Position numbers and translations under genes: made by a program. Source: Vibrio cyclitrophicus (GTDB taxonomy: Bacteria > Pseudomonadota > Gammaproteobacteria > Enterobacterales > Vibrionaceae). From it: a stretch of 64,000 nt of DNA. The DNA lies in the NCBI GenBank assembly GCA_023206055.1, contig CP065367.1:248001-312000 (forward strand), given 5' to 3'. Shown in pieces: positions 24,743-32,931 of this stretch (position 1 is the first letter of the stretch; each line of letters starts with the position of its first letter). The notes beneath the pieces were generated by a model. That model did no database searches, was not told the origin of the DNA, and worked only from the letters and a program-made list of their open reading frames with translations.

Positions 24743-25249
24743 TTGGAAATACAAATTAGACATCTTGAACTCACAGACAACCAAGATATTTTTGATATTT
24801 ATCGACACTCGTCAGTATTAGAGAATACTTCACAAAAGCCTTTTCTTAGCTCTGATCAAGTGGACCGACTGTTTGGTCACTCAGACCATTTCACTTTAGT
24901 TGCGGAGGTTTCTGGCAAGGTCGTCGGGCACATTACTTTATTCATGACCACGAAGGTGAGAGATAGACATTGCGCTGGACTTGCGATAGCGATTAATCCG
25001 GATATGCATGGTAAAGGGGTCGGTAAGGCATTAATGCAAGAAGCGATCAATCAAGCAGATAACTGGCTAAACCTTGTACGCCTTGAGCTAGAGGTTCATG
25101 CCGATAATCACGGTGCGATTGCATTGTATAAAAGCGTAGGTTTTGAACTAGAAGGCACCAAAAGGCTGAGCACGTTCAAAAACGGGAAATACATCGATAT
25201 GTTGCTTATGTCGAGAATACGACCGGATTATCGATTGATATCGAGCTAA
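24743..25249 (+). CDS. GNAT acetyltransferase, AaaT/YhhY-like
   Basis: 168 residues from a TTG at 24743 with TAAGGA at 24731-24736. Motif A is MHGKGVGKALMQEAIN, with the NWLNLVRLELEVHADN strand and the ALYKSVGFELEGTKR block. The run VVGHITL and the downstream pattern closely parallel E. coli YhhY (AaaT), which acetylates certain L-amino acids. I propose amino-acid N-acetylation as likely, not certain. Confidence 0.85.
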   Translation: MEIQIRHLELTDNQDIFDIYRHSSVLENTSQKPFLSSDQVDRLFGHSDHFTLVAEVSGKVVGHITLFMTTKVRDRHCAGLAIAINPDMHGKGVGKALMQEAINQADNWLNLVRLELEVHADNHGAIALYKSVGFELEGTKRLSTFKNGKYIDMLLMSRIRPDYRLISS

Positions 25250-25330
25250 ACAGATGCCTGCTTTAGAAATCGGTTAATGAGTAATTGATTAGTGAAATTA
25301 ACACTGAACTGTGTATAGTAGCAACCGTTT

Positions 25331-25399
25331 GCTTCGTATAACCCCAATGATATGGTTTGGGGGTCTCTACCAGCTCCCGCAAAGTGCTGATTACGAAGG
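25331..25399 (+). promoter_or_regulatory. Purine riboswitch aptamer, adenine type
   Basis: P1 is CTTCGTA (25332-25338) with TACGAAG (25392-25398). The conserved core is present: TATAA, the GATATGG loop with the TTTGGGG stem arm, TCTCTACC, and CTGATTACG. The specificity base corresponding to position 74 is T at 25391 (GATTA rather than GACTA), which predicts adenine, not guanine. It lies about 100 bases before an add-family gene, the same arrangement as the V. vulnificus add riboswitch, a translational on-switch. Confidence 0.95.
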
Positions 25400-25502
25400 G
25401 TTTAGATCACAATTGTGTTCTTACTCTTTGTAATGGCGTTCAATAAAATCCCTGTCTATTATCCAGAGTAAGTGCACACCTAAAATCCATAGTAGGTGAA
25501 AT

Positions 25503-26528
25503 ATGAACGCATTTATTCAAGGGCTTCCAAAAGTAGAGTTGCATTTACACATTGAAGGTTCGCTCGAACCTGAGTTACTTTTCCAACTTGCTCAACGCAA
25601 TGGCATTGATCTGCCTTATTCATCCCCAGAACAGCTAAGACGCGCATATGAATTTGATGATTTGCAATCATTTCTGGATATCTATTATCAAGGTGCGGAT
25701 GCACTGCGCACTGAACAAGATTTCTATGATTTAACTTGGGCGTACTTAGATCGCTGTAAAGCCGATAATGTCATTCACACCGAAATCTTCTTTGATCCTC
25801 AAACGCATACTGATCGGGGTATTTCCTTCGACACAGTCATTAACGGCATTCATCGTGCGCTTGAACAGGGGCAAAAAGAGCTGGGTATTACCTCTCAAGT
25901 TATCGCTTGTTTCTTGCGCCACCTGCCTGAAGAGAGCGCGATTCAAACGTTTGCCGATGTGCTCGAGCATCAAAATAAAATCATTGGTGTTGGACTCGAT
26001 TCTTCAGAGCTAGGACACCCACCAGAGAAGTTTAAACGCGTATTCCAACAAGCCAAACAGGCGGGCTTTTTGACTGTGGCTCATGCAGGGGAAGAAGGAC
26101 CAGCTCAAAACATCGTCGATGCGATTGAGATGCTCAATGTGAGTCGTGTCGATCATGGTGTGCAGTGCATGGCAGATGACACTTTGATTGCCGAATTGAT
26201 TGAGACGAAAATGCCGCTGACCGTGTGTCCATTGTCTAACATTAAATTGCGTGTATTCGATGTGATGGAAGACCACAACATTGTCGAATTGTTGAGAAAG
26301 GGCGTGGCTGTAACGATCAATTCAGACGACCCTGCTTATTTCGGTGGTTACATGTCAGATAACTTTAATGCTGTTAGCCAAGCTCATGAGATGACGCACC
26401 AAGAGTTGGCGCAGTTTAGTTTGAATGCGATAGATGCGAGCTTTATTGAAGCGCCATTAAAGCAGCAATATCGTGAGCTCGTTCAAGACTACCTTTCTAA
26501 AGCTGATTTTGAGTCGCCTGTCGTTTAG
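25503..26528 (+). CDS. add: Adenosine/adenine deaminase family protein
   Basis: 341 residues; TAGGTG lies about 5 bases before the ATG. The metal site motif is VELHLHIEGSLEP (His14, His16), then VAHAGEEG (metal His and catalytic Glu region), RVDHGVQC, and the NSDDPAYFG block with the metal Asp. These define the adenosine/adenine deaminase family. The ELHLHIEGSLEPEL form and an adenine riboswitch upstream suggest adenine as a real substrate, with hypoxanthine as product for purine salvage; Vibrio homologues are usually named add. Cytoplasmic zinc enzyme. Expression is predicted to rise with adenine through the riboswitch. Confidence 0.93.
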   Translation: MNAFIQGLPKVELHLHIEGSLEPELLFQLAQRNGIDLPYSSPEQLRRAYEFDDLQSFLDIYYQGADALRTEQDFYDLTWAYLDRCKADNVIHTEIFFDPQTHTDRGISFDTVINGIHRALEQGQKELGITSQVIACFLRHLPEESAIQTFADVLEHQNKIIGVGLDSSELGHPPEKFKRVFQQAKQAGFLTVAHAGEEGPAQNIVDAIEMLNVSRVDHGVQCMADDTLIAELIETKMPLTVCPLSNIKLRVFDVMEDHNIVELLRKGVAVTINSDDPAYFGGYMSDNFNAVSQAHEMTHQELAQFSLNAIDASFIEAPLKQQYRELVQDYLSKADFESPVV

Positions 26529-26566
26529 ATTTCGGCGGCCCAAACTCTGAAGCATAGTGCCTTATA

Positions 26567-26594
26567 ACGACTGACATATGTTGGTCGTCTTTTT
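26567..26594 (+). terminator. Rho-independent terminator of add
   Basis: ACGAC (26567-26571) pairs with GTCGT (26584-26588), with additional inner pairing (ACA with TGT), followed by CTTTTTATA. It lies about 40 bases after the add stop. Confidence 0.75.
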
Positions 26595-26771
26595 ATATTG
26601 GGTTTACGCAATTCTTAGTCTAAGAAATAACCTAACTTACTAAGAGATATGATTTTATTTTGCTAAAAACACTCGTTCTATCTGTAATGAACTATCTTTA
26701 TAAGGAGTGTAAAATGCAGCACTAAGGCTGTATGACGTAAACATAGCGATTGTCGTAGGAGGAATGCACCG

Positions 26772-27488
26772 TTGTTAGACCCAACAATCAGTGAACAAAT
26801 TGAGTGGCCTTGTGATTTACCACAAGACTTGATCGATAGACTGGTTGAGATTGCTGTTTACAAGACAGGAATTCATAGCCTAGAGATCACAAAAAAATTT
26901 CAAAACCTGCCAGGTGTTTTTTATATTCTCAGCGGCTCTGCAGGGGTCTGCTTTTCTACTGAGAACATGAAGAGCCTTTCTGGAGGCGTGATAGGTAAGG
27001 GTGATTGGATGGGCGCTTTGACAATTCATGCCGAATACAACTTATTTGCCGTCGCAGAGGAGGTAGAGCCTATTACCATGGTACTTTTCCCTGCCGAGAA
27101 GGTGTTAGAACTGGCAGAAGAGCAGTGCATGGTATTCAAATGGCTGCTGCATAGTGGGACCAGAGCACAATCCATTTGGATGCAAGCTTACTTATTCTCG
27201 ATTCATGAAAAAGAGCAGAAAACCATTTACGTCTTGTTGGAACTTGCTGCGCGCCAGAACAATATTGCAGGTGAGACCGTGAGTATTAATATCTCACAAA
27301 CTCAATTGAGTACCATTACAGGAATCTCGAGACCCAGATTGAATGAGGTGCTCAAAGGTATAGAGCAACAGGGCTTAGTGAAGATCCAAAGGGGGAAGGT
27401 GTTTATCACCGATATTGAGGGTTTGTATGAGCGTATTTCACCAATGAATTTGATGATGCGTGATCCAGTTGCTGGGATTAAGGTGTGA
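26772..27488 (+). CDS. Crp/Fnr family transcriptional regulator
   Basis: 238 residues from a TTG at 26772 with AGGAGGA at 26757-26763. N-terminal half is a cyclic-nucleotide-binding beta-roll (FYILSGSAGVCFS, GVIGKGDWMGAL), C-terminal part has the helix-turn-helix INISQTQLSTITGISRPRLNEVLK. The cysteine cluster of oxygen-sensing FNR is absent, and key cAMP contacts of CRP are not obvious, so the signal is unknown. Cytoplasmic. Single gene. Confidence 0.88.
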   Translation: MLDPTISEQIEWPCDLPQDLIDRLVEIAVYKTGIHSLEITKKFQNLPGVFYILSGSAGVCFSTENMKSLSGGVIGKGDWMGALTIHAEYNLFAVAEEVEPITMVLFPAEKVLELAEEQCMVFKWLLHSGTRAQSIWMQAYLFSIHEKEQKTIYVLLELAARQNNIAGETVSINISQTQLSTITGISRPRLNEVLKGIEQQGLVKIQRGKVFITDIEGLYERISPMNLMMRDPVAGIKV

Positions 27489-27654
27489 ACCCCTCACAGT
27501 ATTATCTTGCCTTATGATTATTAAGTTTGCAGTGATTAATAAATATCTCACAAAAAATTATGCACAGTGTTCTTTTAGGAACATACATTACAATAGAAGA
27601 CCTATAATGTTCACTCTAGATTTATAAATTAAATTAGAGCGGAATTAAATTGTT

Positions 27655-27813
27655 ATGAAAATGGCTGTATTGGAATATAAAGTATTGGGGCTTGGTGACT
27701 GGATTAAAACAAGAATTTCTAGCCGCTGTGCATACTTACTGGCTGAAGAGTATAAAGCGTTGGGATGGCCAACTAGAGTAGATGGCAAAGTGCTATATGC
27801 TGAGTCTGCTTAG
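27655..27813 (+). CDS. Small ORF, 52 residues
   Basis: Start ATG at 27655 (a second in-frame ATG at 27661), stop TAG at 27811. The product begins MKMAVLEYKVLGLGDWIK and is basic and soluble, with a plausible folded pattern (GWPTRVDGKVLYAE at the end). It is followed by a strong bidirectional terminator and preceded by an AT-rich promoter-like region, so it is probably a genuine small gene. The ribosome site is weak (GCGGAA). Function unknown. Confidence 0.5.
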   Translation: MKMAVLEYKVLGLGDWIKTRISSRCAYLLAEEYKALGWPTRVDGKVLYAESA

Positions 27814-27845
27814 ACTATACGACCCTAAATTATCTAGATAAAGAC

Positions 27846-27880
27846 AAAAAAGAAGCTGGCAGTGTGCCAGCTTCTTTCGT
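27846..27880. terminator. Bidirectional terminator
   Basis: AAAGAAGCTGGCA (27849-27861) and TGCCAGCTTCTTT (27865-27877) form a 13-bp stem with a GTG loop, with T-rich sequence leaving on both strands. Confidence 0.9.
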
Positions 27881-27899
27881 TTAAAATTAAGAAATTGAG

Positions 27900-28571
27900 T
27901 TACTTGTTCACGTAATCTTTAAATTTCTGTTTTGTTTCGGCATCCGCTTTTTCGTACCAGAAATACAACATTTCTTCAGCTGTATTCGCCGCATTTGCGT
28001 CAATCTTTGCTGGAAGTGTTACTGGCTGCGCTACAGCAGCCGCTGCGCCCGCGCTAGCACCTACTGTAAGTGCTGCGATACCGCCTTTTTGGTTGTATTC
28101 TTTCGCTTCTTGCGGGTACTTACGACCGATCTGCATGCCATCTTTGATTAGCTTATCTTGCTTAACACTGATTGCATTTTGGTTTTCATCAACCAGTTTC
28201 CAATCTAGGTTTTGGAAGCCTTTTTTTGCTTCGTTGGCGTTACGGAACTTAGGCATATCGAACGTTAATGTTGTGTCTGTTGCGTCAAAAGTAGCGATAA
28301 TTGCGTCACTATCGACGAACTCACGGTCGTTGCCTTGGCTAAATGCAAGCTGATATTGGAAAACGATTTGGTTCACGCCATCTGGAACGGTGATCGTTTT
28401 GCTTGAAGAGAAAAAACCACCCTCAAGATCAGGTTTAGCTTCATTTACAGCTAAGACTTCGACGAGAGCATCAGCGCTAGAAGGAACTTCAATTGTTACG
28501 TCAGCTAACACTTGTGGTGCTGCGATAATTGTCGAAAGCAGCGCAATGGATTGTAATGTTTTCATAGTCAT
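27900..28571 (-). CDS. YccT/DUF2057 family periplasmic protein
   Basis: 223 residues. A signal peptide (MTMKTLQSIALLSTIIAAPQVLA) precedes a domain with VTIEVPSSADALVEVLAVN at the start and the ITVPDGVNQIVFQYQ strand that mark the YccT/UPF0319 family. The E. coli member is periplasmic and reported to restrain curli assembly (CsgI). A second in-frame ATG six bases downstream is an alternative start. The gene ends at the bidirectional terminator. No curli genes are in the window. Confidence 0.85.
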   Translation of the reverse strand: MTMKTLQSIALLSTIIAAPQVLADVTIEVPSSADALVEVLAVNEAKPDLEGGFFSSSKTITVPDGVNQIVFQYQLAFSQGNDREFVDSDAIIATFDATDTTLTFDMPKFRNANEAKKGFQNLDWKLVDENQNAISVKQDKLIKDGMQIGRKYPQEAKEYNQKGGIAALTVGASAGAAAAVAQPVTLPAKIDANAANTAEEMLYFWYEKADAETKQKFKDYVNK

Positions 28572-28671
28572 ACAGTTATTTAGGTGAGTAGTTCTACACT
28601 CGCATGCATAAAGAAGTATTTCAAGTTGCCTTGTCTCGATTTGGTAAAATTCACCGAAACTTAACCTAAGC

Positions 28672-29100
28672 CTAGTTTTTGAACGTGTTTATTGTGCGGT
28701 TTCTAGTCAGGTGAGAGCGTGGACATGGCTTATCTTCTGTTAAAGCATCTTCATCGACGTCCGTTGACGCTTGAGGCGGCTTTAAAGAGACATAAATAGG
28801 AACGATTGCCGAAATCCAAATAGCATAGATGGTAATTACGCGATTGAAGGCGACGAACCAGGTTTCACTGCCCGTACTAGACAGGTAGTAGCCAATGAGG
28901 GTAAGCAATGTGCAGGCGACCGCCCACATGACAGTGGAAGTTGGATCTTTCGTTGTTGCTGCCAGCAGTACTATCGTAACGTAAGGAACGGCCATCGCTA
29001 TGCCCAAAGGTACATGATAGTCGACCACAAAAATGATGGTTGCACCAAGTGCCAAGAACAAGTGTGGGCCAGTGCTAGGTAAGCTTAAATTCCAAATCAT
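28672..29100 (-). CDS. Four-helix membrane protein after a hybrid kinase
   Basis: 142 residues with a strong ribosome site (AAGGAAGG) before the ATG. Four to five hydrophobic segments between about residues 10 and 105, then an acidic/basic cytoplasmic tail. The pattern resembles membrane sensor modules found at the N terminus of some histidine kinases, but here it stands alone. It follows the hybrid kinase stop by 13 bases, so it is the third gene of that operon. Function unknown. Confidence 0.7.
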   Translation of the reverse strand: MIWNLSLPSTGPHLFLALGATIIFVVDYHVPLGIAMAVPYVTIVLLAATTKDPTSTVMWAVACTLLTLIGYYLSSTGSETWFVAFNRVITIYAIWISAIVPIYVSLKPPQASTDVDEDALTEDKPCPRSHLTRNRTINTFKN

Positions 29101-29113
29101 GTAACACCTTCCT

Positions 29114-31501
29114 TTACCCCATTTTTCGTTGCTGGTGGAGTTTGTGTATCAACCGAGTGGCTTGGTGACTATTAACCATCAATCGATTGATCAGTTGTTG
29201 AAGCAATTCTGCCTCGGGCATGATGTGTTGATCGGTTATCTGTTCGGCTGAACTTGCGAGTTCAAGCACTTCGCCCATTTCATATCTTGCTGCAATTGCT
29301 TTAACGGCCTTCAGCGTTCTGGACAAAGCATTAGGCTGGTCATCTGAGAATAGCTCTATCAACTCATCGATTTCGTTTTCTAGTTCAGTAACGAGAGATA
29401 TTAGGCATTTGAGTTTCTCGTCGGTTTTGAGCTCATCGTTTGCTAACACTTGGCTACGGGAGAGTTCTTCCTCTGTGAGTGGTAGTTTGTTCTTGGGATG
29501 TCGGGTTAATATGGTGATGTTACTTTTTGTTTTTTCAGGAAGATTGTGTGCGTTAGCCGAGTGATAACGGTTGACTTCAAACTGCTGATGAAACTCATTG
29601 ATGGCGTTTTGTAAGCTGTTTTTCTGTAACGGCTTGGTGAGTACAAAGTCTGCCCCTGACACGATGAATTCATCGTGAGCCTCTTTGAATACATCGGCGG
29701 TACACGCAAAAATAACCGTAGTCAGCTTGAGTTCGTCACGGATCTTTTGAATCGCTTCTATACCGCTCATGTTGGGCATGTGATTGTCCATTATGATCAG
29801 GTCATATTGGTTTGAGGCCAACTTATCTAAGGCCTGCAAACCGTCGTAGGCATTTTCAACCGTAAAGTTTAGAGACTCACAGAATTTCCTAATCACCATC
29901 GCGTTGATCTTGTTGTCTTCAACTAACAATACTGAGAAATCATCGAAAGTGTCATTGGTTTTGGTTGGCGCTTGCTCGACGACTTGTTCTTGAAGCTCAT
30001 GCATTTCCAACGGCAAAGAGATCCTAAATTGAGTGCCCAAACCAAGTTGGCTGGAAACCTTAATTGTTCCGCCCATCAGTTCGACTAACTGCTGAACAAT
30101 GGAAAGCCCTAATCCTGTGCCGCCAAACTTACGGGTTGTTGAGAGCTCGGCTTGTTCAAAGGCCGTAAATATATGGTCGATTTTGTCTTCTGCAATGCCA
30201 ATACCGGTGTCAGTCACTAAGATGTTCACACTTGGTGGGGTTGTGGGTGCAATTAAAAATTCCACTTCAACCTTTCCTGACTCAGTAAACTTGACGGCAT
30301 TGCCTGCCAAATTAAATAAAATCTGACGTGTACGAGCAGGATCACCAATCAACTGAATATTGGTAGGGATCTTATCTTTAATGGTAAAAGCGAGGCCTTT
30401 ATCAGTCGCGAGTGGTGTTAATGTTTTGTCGAGGTGCGTCACGACGTCGGTGACCGAGAACGGACTGTATTCGAGTTCCATTTTTCCTTGTTCAACCTTA
30501 GAGAAATCAAGGATGTCATTCAATATGGTGACGAGGTGTTGACCTGAGTCGATGATGATCTGTGCTTGTTTACGAGTGTCGGCGCTTTGAGAATCTTCCT
30601 TAATGATTTGTGCGATACCTAACACGCCATTCATCGGGGTTCGTAATTCGTGGCTCATGGTTGCGAGGAATAGAGACTTAGCTTCACTGGCTTTTTCCGC
30701 TTTGTCAGCAGCCTCTTGATAGGAGAGATTGTTTCTCTTGAGTTCGAAGACTCTGAAGATAAACATGGTGAATGAGAATGCTAAAGTCAGTAACGCCAGA
30801 ACAATAATAAGCTTAACGATTAAGCTTTTAAGCTGGTCTTGAAGATCAGTAAACTGATGCTCAATATGTTCAATGTACTCCATGCTGTGTGCTGAAAGTA
30901 CTTGAGATAGCAGTTGGCTTTGCTGCTGGTTGAGCTCGGTAAACGTCTTATAAAGATTCGCGAGCTCGGAGTTGACACCAGAATGTTGAATTTCAGTTCC
31001 CCCAATCAACACGCTCGCAAGCAGCTCGCTTTGAATATCGATATTTGCGTTGTTTGCCTCAGCATTAGTAGGGCTAGCCCCGGTAAGTTGTAGAGTTAAA
31101 GATTGCAAAATAAACTGACGAGCCACACTTAACCCTATTAGGTTGTCTAGCGTATCTATATTCGCCATTGAAGCATCGTAAAAGCGCTCCAATAATTGAG
31201 CTGTTGGTAAGTGTTTAAAGAACGTAGAGTGGATGTTTTCGCTTTGATAACTTTCTCTGAGTTTTTGTAATTCTCTTTCTAAAGCAACCAAATCAGCAGA
31301 CATTTGATAAGGATTAGAAACACCCGCAAGCGCTGCATTAGTGATGTGATCACGCATTTCTAACACTTCATGGCCTAACTCACGAATAGGCTCTCCATAT
31401 TCGGTGACCTTTTCATGCTCGGAGTTGGTCAGCATAATAAAGCTAATTAAGCCGATGAAAAGCGATATAAACAGTAAAAATATGAGTCTGATCTTATTCA
31501 T
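29114..31501 (-). CDS. Hybrid sensor histidine kinase
   Basis: 795 residues from the ATG at 31501, which overlaps the end of the peroxidase gene by 8 bases and has GGAG 7 bases upstream; an in-frame TTG at 31507 is less likely. Domains in order: membrane helix (about 5-25), periplasmic helical sensor (about 30-225), second helix (about 228-250), HisKA with the phospho-accepting His in ATMSHELRTP (about 284), HATPase with VTDTGIGIAEDKI and FGGTGLGLSIV, and a receiver domain beginning LLVEDNKINA with the phosphorylated Asp in LIIMDNHMP. The final 150 residues are helical and could be a degenerate phosphotransfer domain. Being co-transcribed with a peroxidase, it may sense a peroxide- or redox-linked signal. 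Confidence 0.9.
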   Translation of the reverse strand: MNKIRLIFLLFISLFIGLISFIMLTNSEHEKVTEYGEPIRELGHEVLEMRDHITNAALAGVSNPYQMSADLVALERELQKLRESYQSENIHSTFFKHLPTAQLLERFYDASMANIDTLDNLIGLSVARQFILQSLTLQLTGASPTNAEANNANIDIQSELLASVLIGGTEIQHSGVNSELANLYKTFTELNQQQSQLLSQVLSAHSMEYIEHIEHQFTDLQDQLKSLIVKLIIVLALLTLAFSFTMFIFRVFELKRNNLSYQEAADKAEKASEAKSLFLATMSHELRTPMNGVLGIAQIIKEDSQSADTRKQAQIIIDSGQHLVTILNDILDFSKVEQGKMELEYSPFSVTDVVTHLDKTLTPLATDKGLAFTIKDKIPTNIQLIGDPARTRQILFNLAGNAVKFTESGKVEVEFLIAPTTPPSVNILVTDTGIGIAEDKIDHIFTAFEQAELSTTRKFGGTGLGLSIVQQLVELMGGTIKVSSQLGLGTQFRISLPLEMHELQEQVVEQAPTKTNDTFDDFSVLLVEDNKINAMVIRKFCESLNFTVENAYDGLQALDKLASNQYDLIIMDNHMPNMSGIEAIQKIRDELKLTTVIFACTADVFKEAHDEFIVSGADFVLTKPLQKNSLQNAINEFHQQFEVNRYHSANAHNLPEKTKSNITILTRHPKNKLPLTEEELSRSQVLANDELKTDEKLKCLISLVTELENEIDELIELFSDDQPNALSRTLKAVKAIAARYEMGEVLELASSAEQITDQHIMPEAELLQQLINRLMVNSHQATRLIHKLHQQRKMG

Positions 31502-32582
31502 TTTCAAACTCCATTAACATTTGAGGGCGGTTACCGGTGAGGGATTCGAGGAAGACTTTAATATCGTTAATAGTCTGTTTTTCAAACGTTTTACCGAGTT
31601 GGCTTTCACCCATGATTTTGATCGCCTCTTCGAGTGTTGCTGTTTGACCATCATGAAAATAGGGTGCAGTGATTGCCACGTTTCTTAAGCTAGCAACACG
31701 AAATAGATGCTTATCTTGTGGTTGAGCGGTAAACATAAAGCGACCTTGGTCTTCACTTCGCTCGGATCCTGTTTTCGATAACCCAAAGTAACCAAACCGC
31801 ATCACCATGCCTCCACCAATATTGGTACCTTGGTGGCAACGAATACAGCCTTCTTCTTGAAAGGTTTCCCAACCTCGTTTGGCGGTTTCAGAAAGTGCTG
31901 CGTTGTCACCTTGTAAATACAGGTCGAAAGGGGCATTTGGTGTGGTCAAACCTTGCATAAATTCAATAAGCGCAGCCTTAATTGAAGCTTCGTCAATGGG
32001 TGTAGATTGTTCTTGGAATAAGTTGATGTAAGTATCCGACTGAGACACATACCCCGTAATGTGTTGCCAGTTTGAATCCATTTCATCGACGTTGTGCACT
32101 GGGCCATCAATTTGATCACCAAGGTTATTCACACGACCATCCCAGAAGAAACGATAGTTAAAAACTGCGTTGAAAACGGTGAGTGAATTTCTCATCCCCG
32201 CGCCGTTTACGCCAATCGAAACAGGAATAGCTTCAGCGCCGTTGCTTTGAAGGCTATGACAACTTTCACAACTAACACTGCGATTAGAAGAAAGATTAGG
32301 GTCTTTAAATAGCACCCAACCAATTTTAGCAAGGTCATGATTTATCTCGGGAGAGTTTGGAATCGGAGATATGGGTTGGCTTGAAGCCATGGTTTTCTGT
32401 GCGTGTTGTGAATGAGAAGAGTGTGCTGAAGAGTGAGAGTCATCATGACCGCTTTCATGGGCGTGATTTTCTTGGTGTTCGAACGAGGTGTGCATTTTTG
32501 AAGAGGCTGCGTCATAAACTAGCATAGCGACTGAAACGACAATGACAGTTATGCTTATTCCTGCTAAATATGGCGTTTTCAT
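31494..32582 (-). CDS. Dihaem cytochrome c peroxidase family protein with His-rich N-terminal segment
   Basis: 362 residues. A membrane anchor or signal sequence (about 5-24) is followed by a His-rich stretch between residues 31 and 60 with nine histidines, then the bacterial peroxidase fold: CESCH (105-109), WDGRVNNLGDQ, CIRCH (246-250) with GTNIGGG after it, and YFHDGQTATLEEAIKIM near the end. The family reduces peroxide in the periplasm or carries related oxidative chemistry (MauG-like). The His-rich tract could bind copper, zinc or nickel. It overlaps the kinase gene, an unusual pairing. Family assignment firm, substrate open. Confidence 0.9.
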   Translation of the reverse strand: MKTPYLAGISITVIVVSVAMLVYDAASSKMHTSFEHQENHAHESGHDDSHSSAHSSHSQHAQKTMASSQPISPIPNSPEINHDLAKIGWVLFKDPNLSSNRSVSCESCHSLQSNGAEAIPVSIGVNGAGMRNSLTVFNAVFNYRFFWDGRVNNLGDQIDGPVHNVDEMDSNWQHITGYVSQSDTYINLFQEQSTPIDEASIKAALIEFMQGLTTPNAPFDLYLQGDNAALSETAKRGWETFQEEGCIRCHQGTNIGGGMVMRFGYFGLSKTGSERSEDQGRFMFTAQPQDKHLFRVASLRNVAITAPYFHDGQTATLEEAIKIMGESQLGKTFEKQTINDIKVFLESLTGNRPQMLMEFENE

Positions 32583-32815
32583 AGCATCAGTTCCATCTAG
32601 TTTAGATAGTTTGCCAAGTCAGAATCCGTCTGTTCTTGCCCTTATTCACCTTGTAAATGCTAGGCGCATAAATATAAATCTAGTTGCACATAGTTGATGT
32701 TGCAAGACAAGTGAAAGGAAATTAAATCGCTTGGGTGATTGTCTAGCGGGGAGTGATGAGCAGATCTTGCATTGACAGACGCTCTTTCAAATAAAATCAA
32801 GCCGAATAGCGTTAA

Positions 32816-32853
32816 ACGAAAAAAACCGTGGTCACTCAAGTGAGTTACCACGG
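32816..32853 (-). terminator. Terminator of the minus-strand sulfatase
   Basis: CCGTGGT-C-ACTC (32826-32837) pairs with GAGT-T-ACCACGG (32842-32853); on the minus strand it is followed by a run of seven T. It lies about 80 bases after the sulfatase stop. Confidence 0.88.
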
Positions 32854-32931
32854 CTTTCGTATTAGATTATGGATTTACTATAAATCTTAGTTCAATACAC
32901 AATCTAAACAGCTTGTATAGTCTAGGTAGGC

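Noticed and set aside
32660..32851. 63-residue minus-strand ORF between the peroxidase and sulfatase
   Set aside because: It runs into the sulfatase terminator hairpin and has no ribosome site or convincing sequence.
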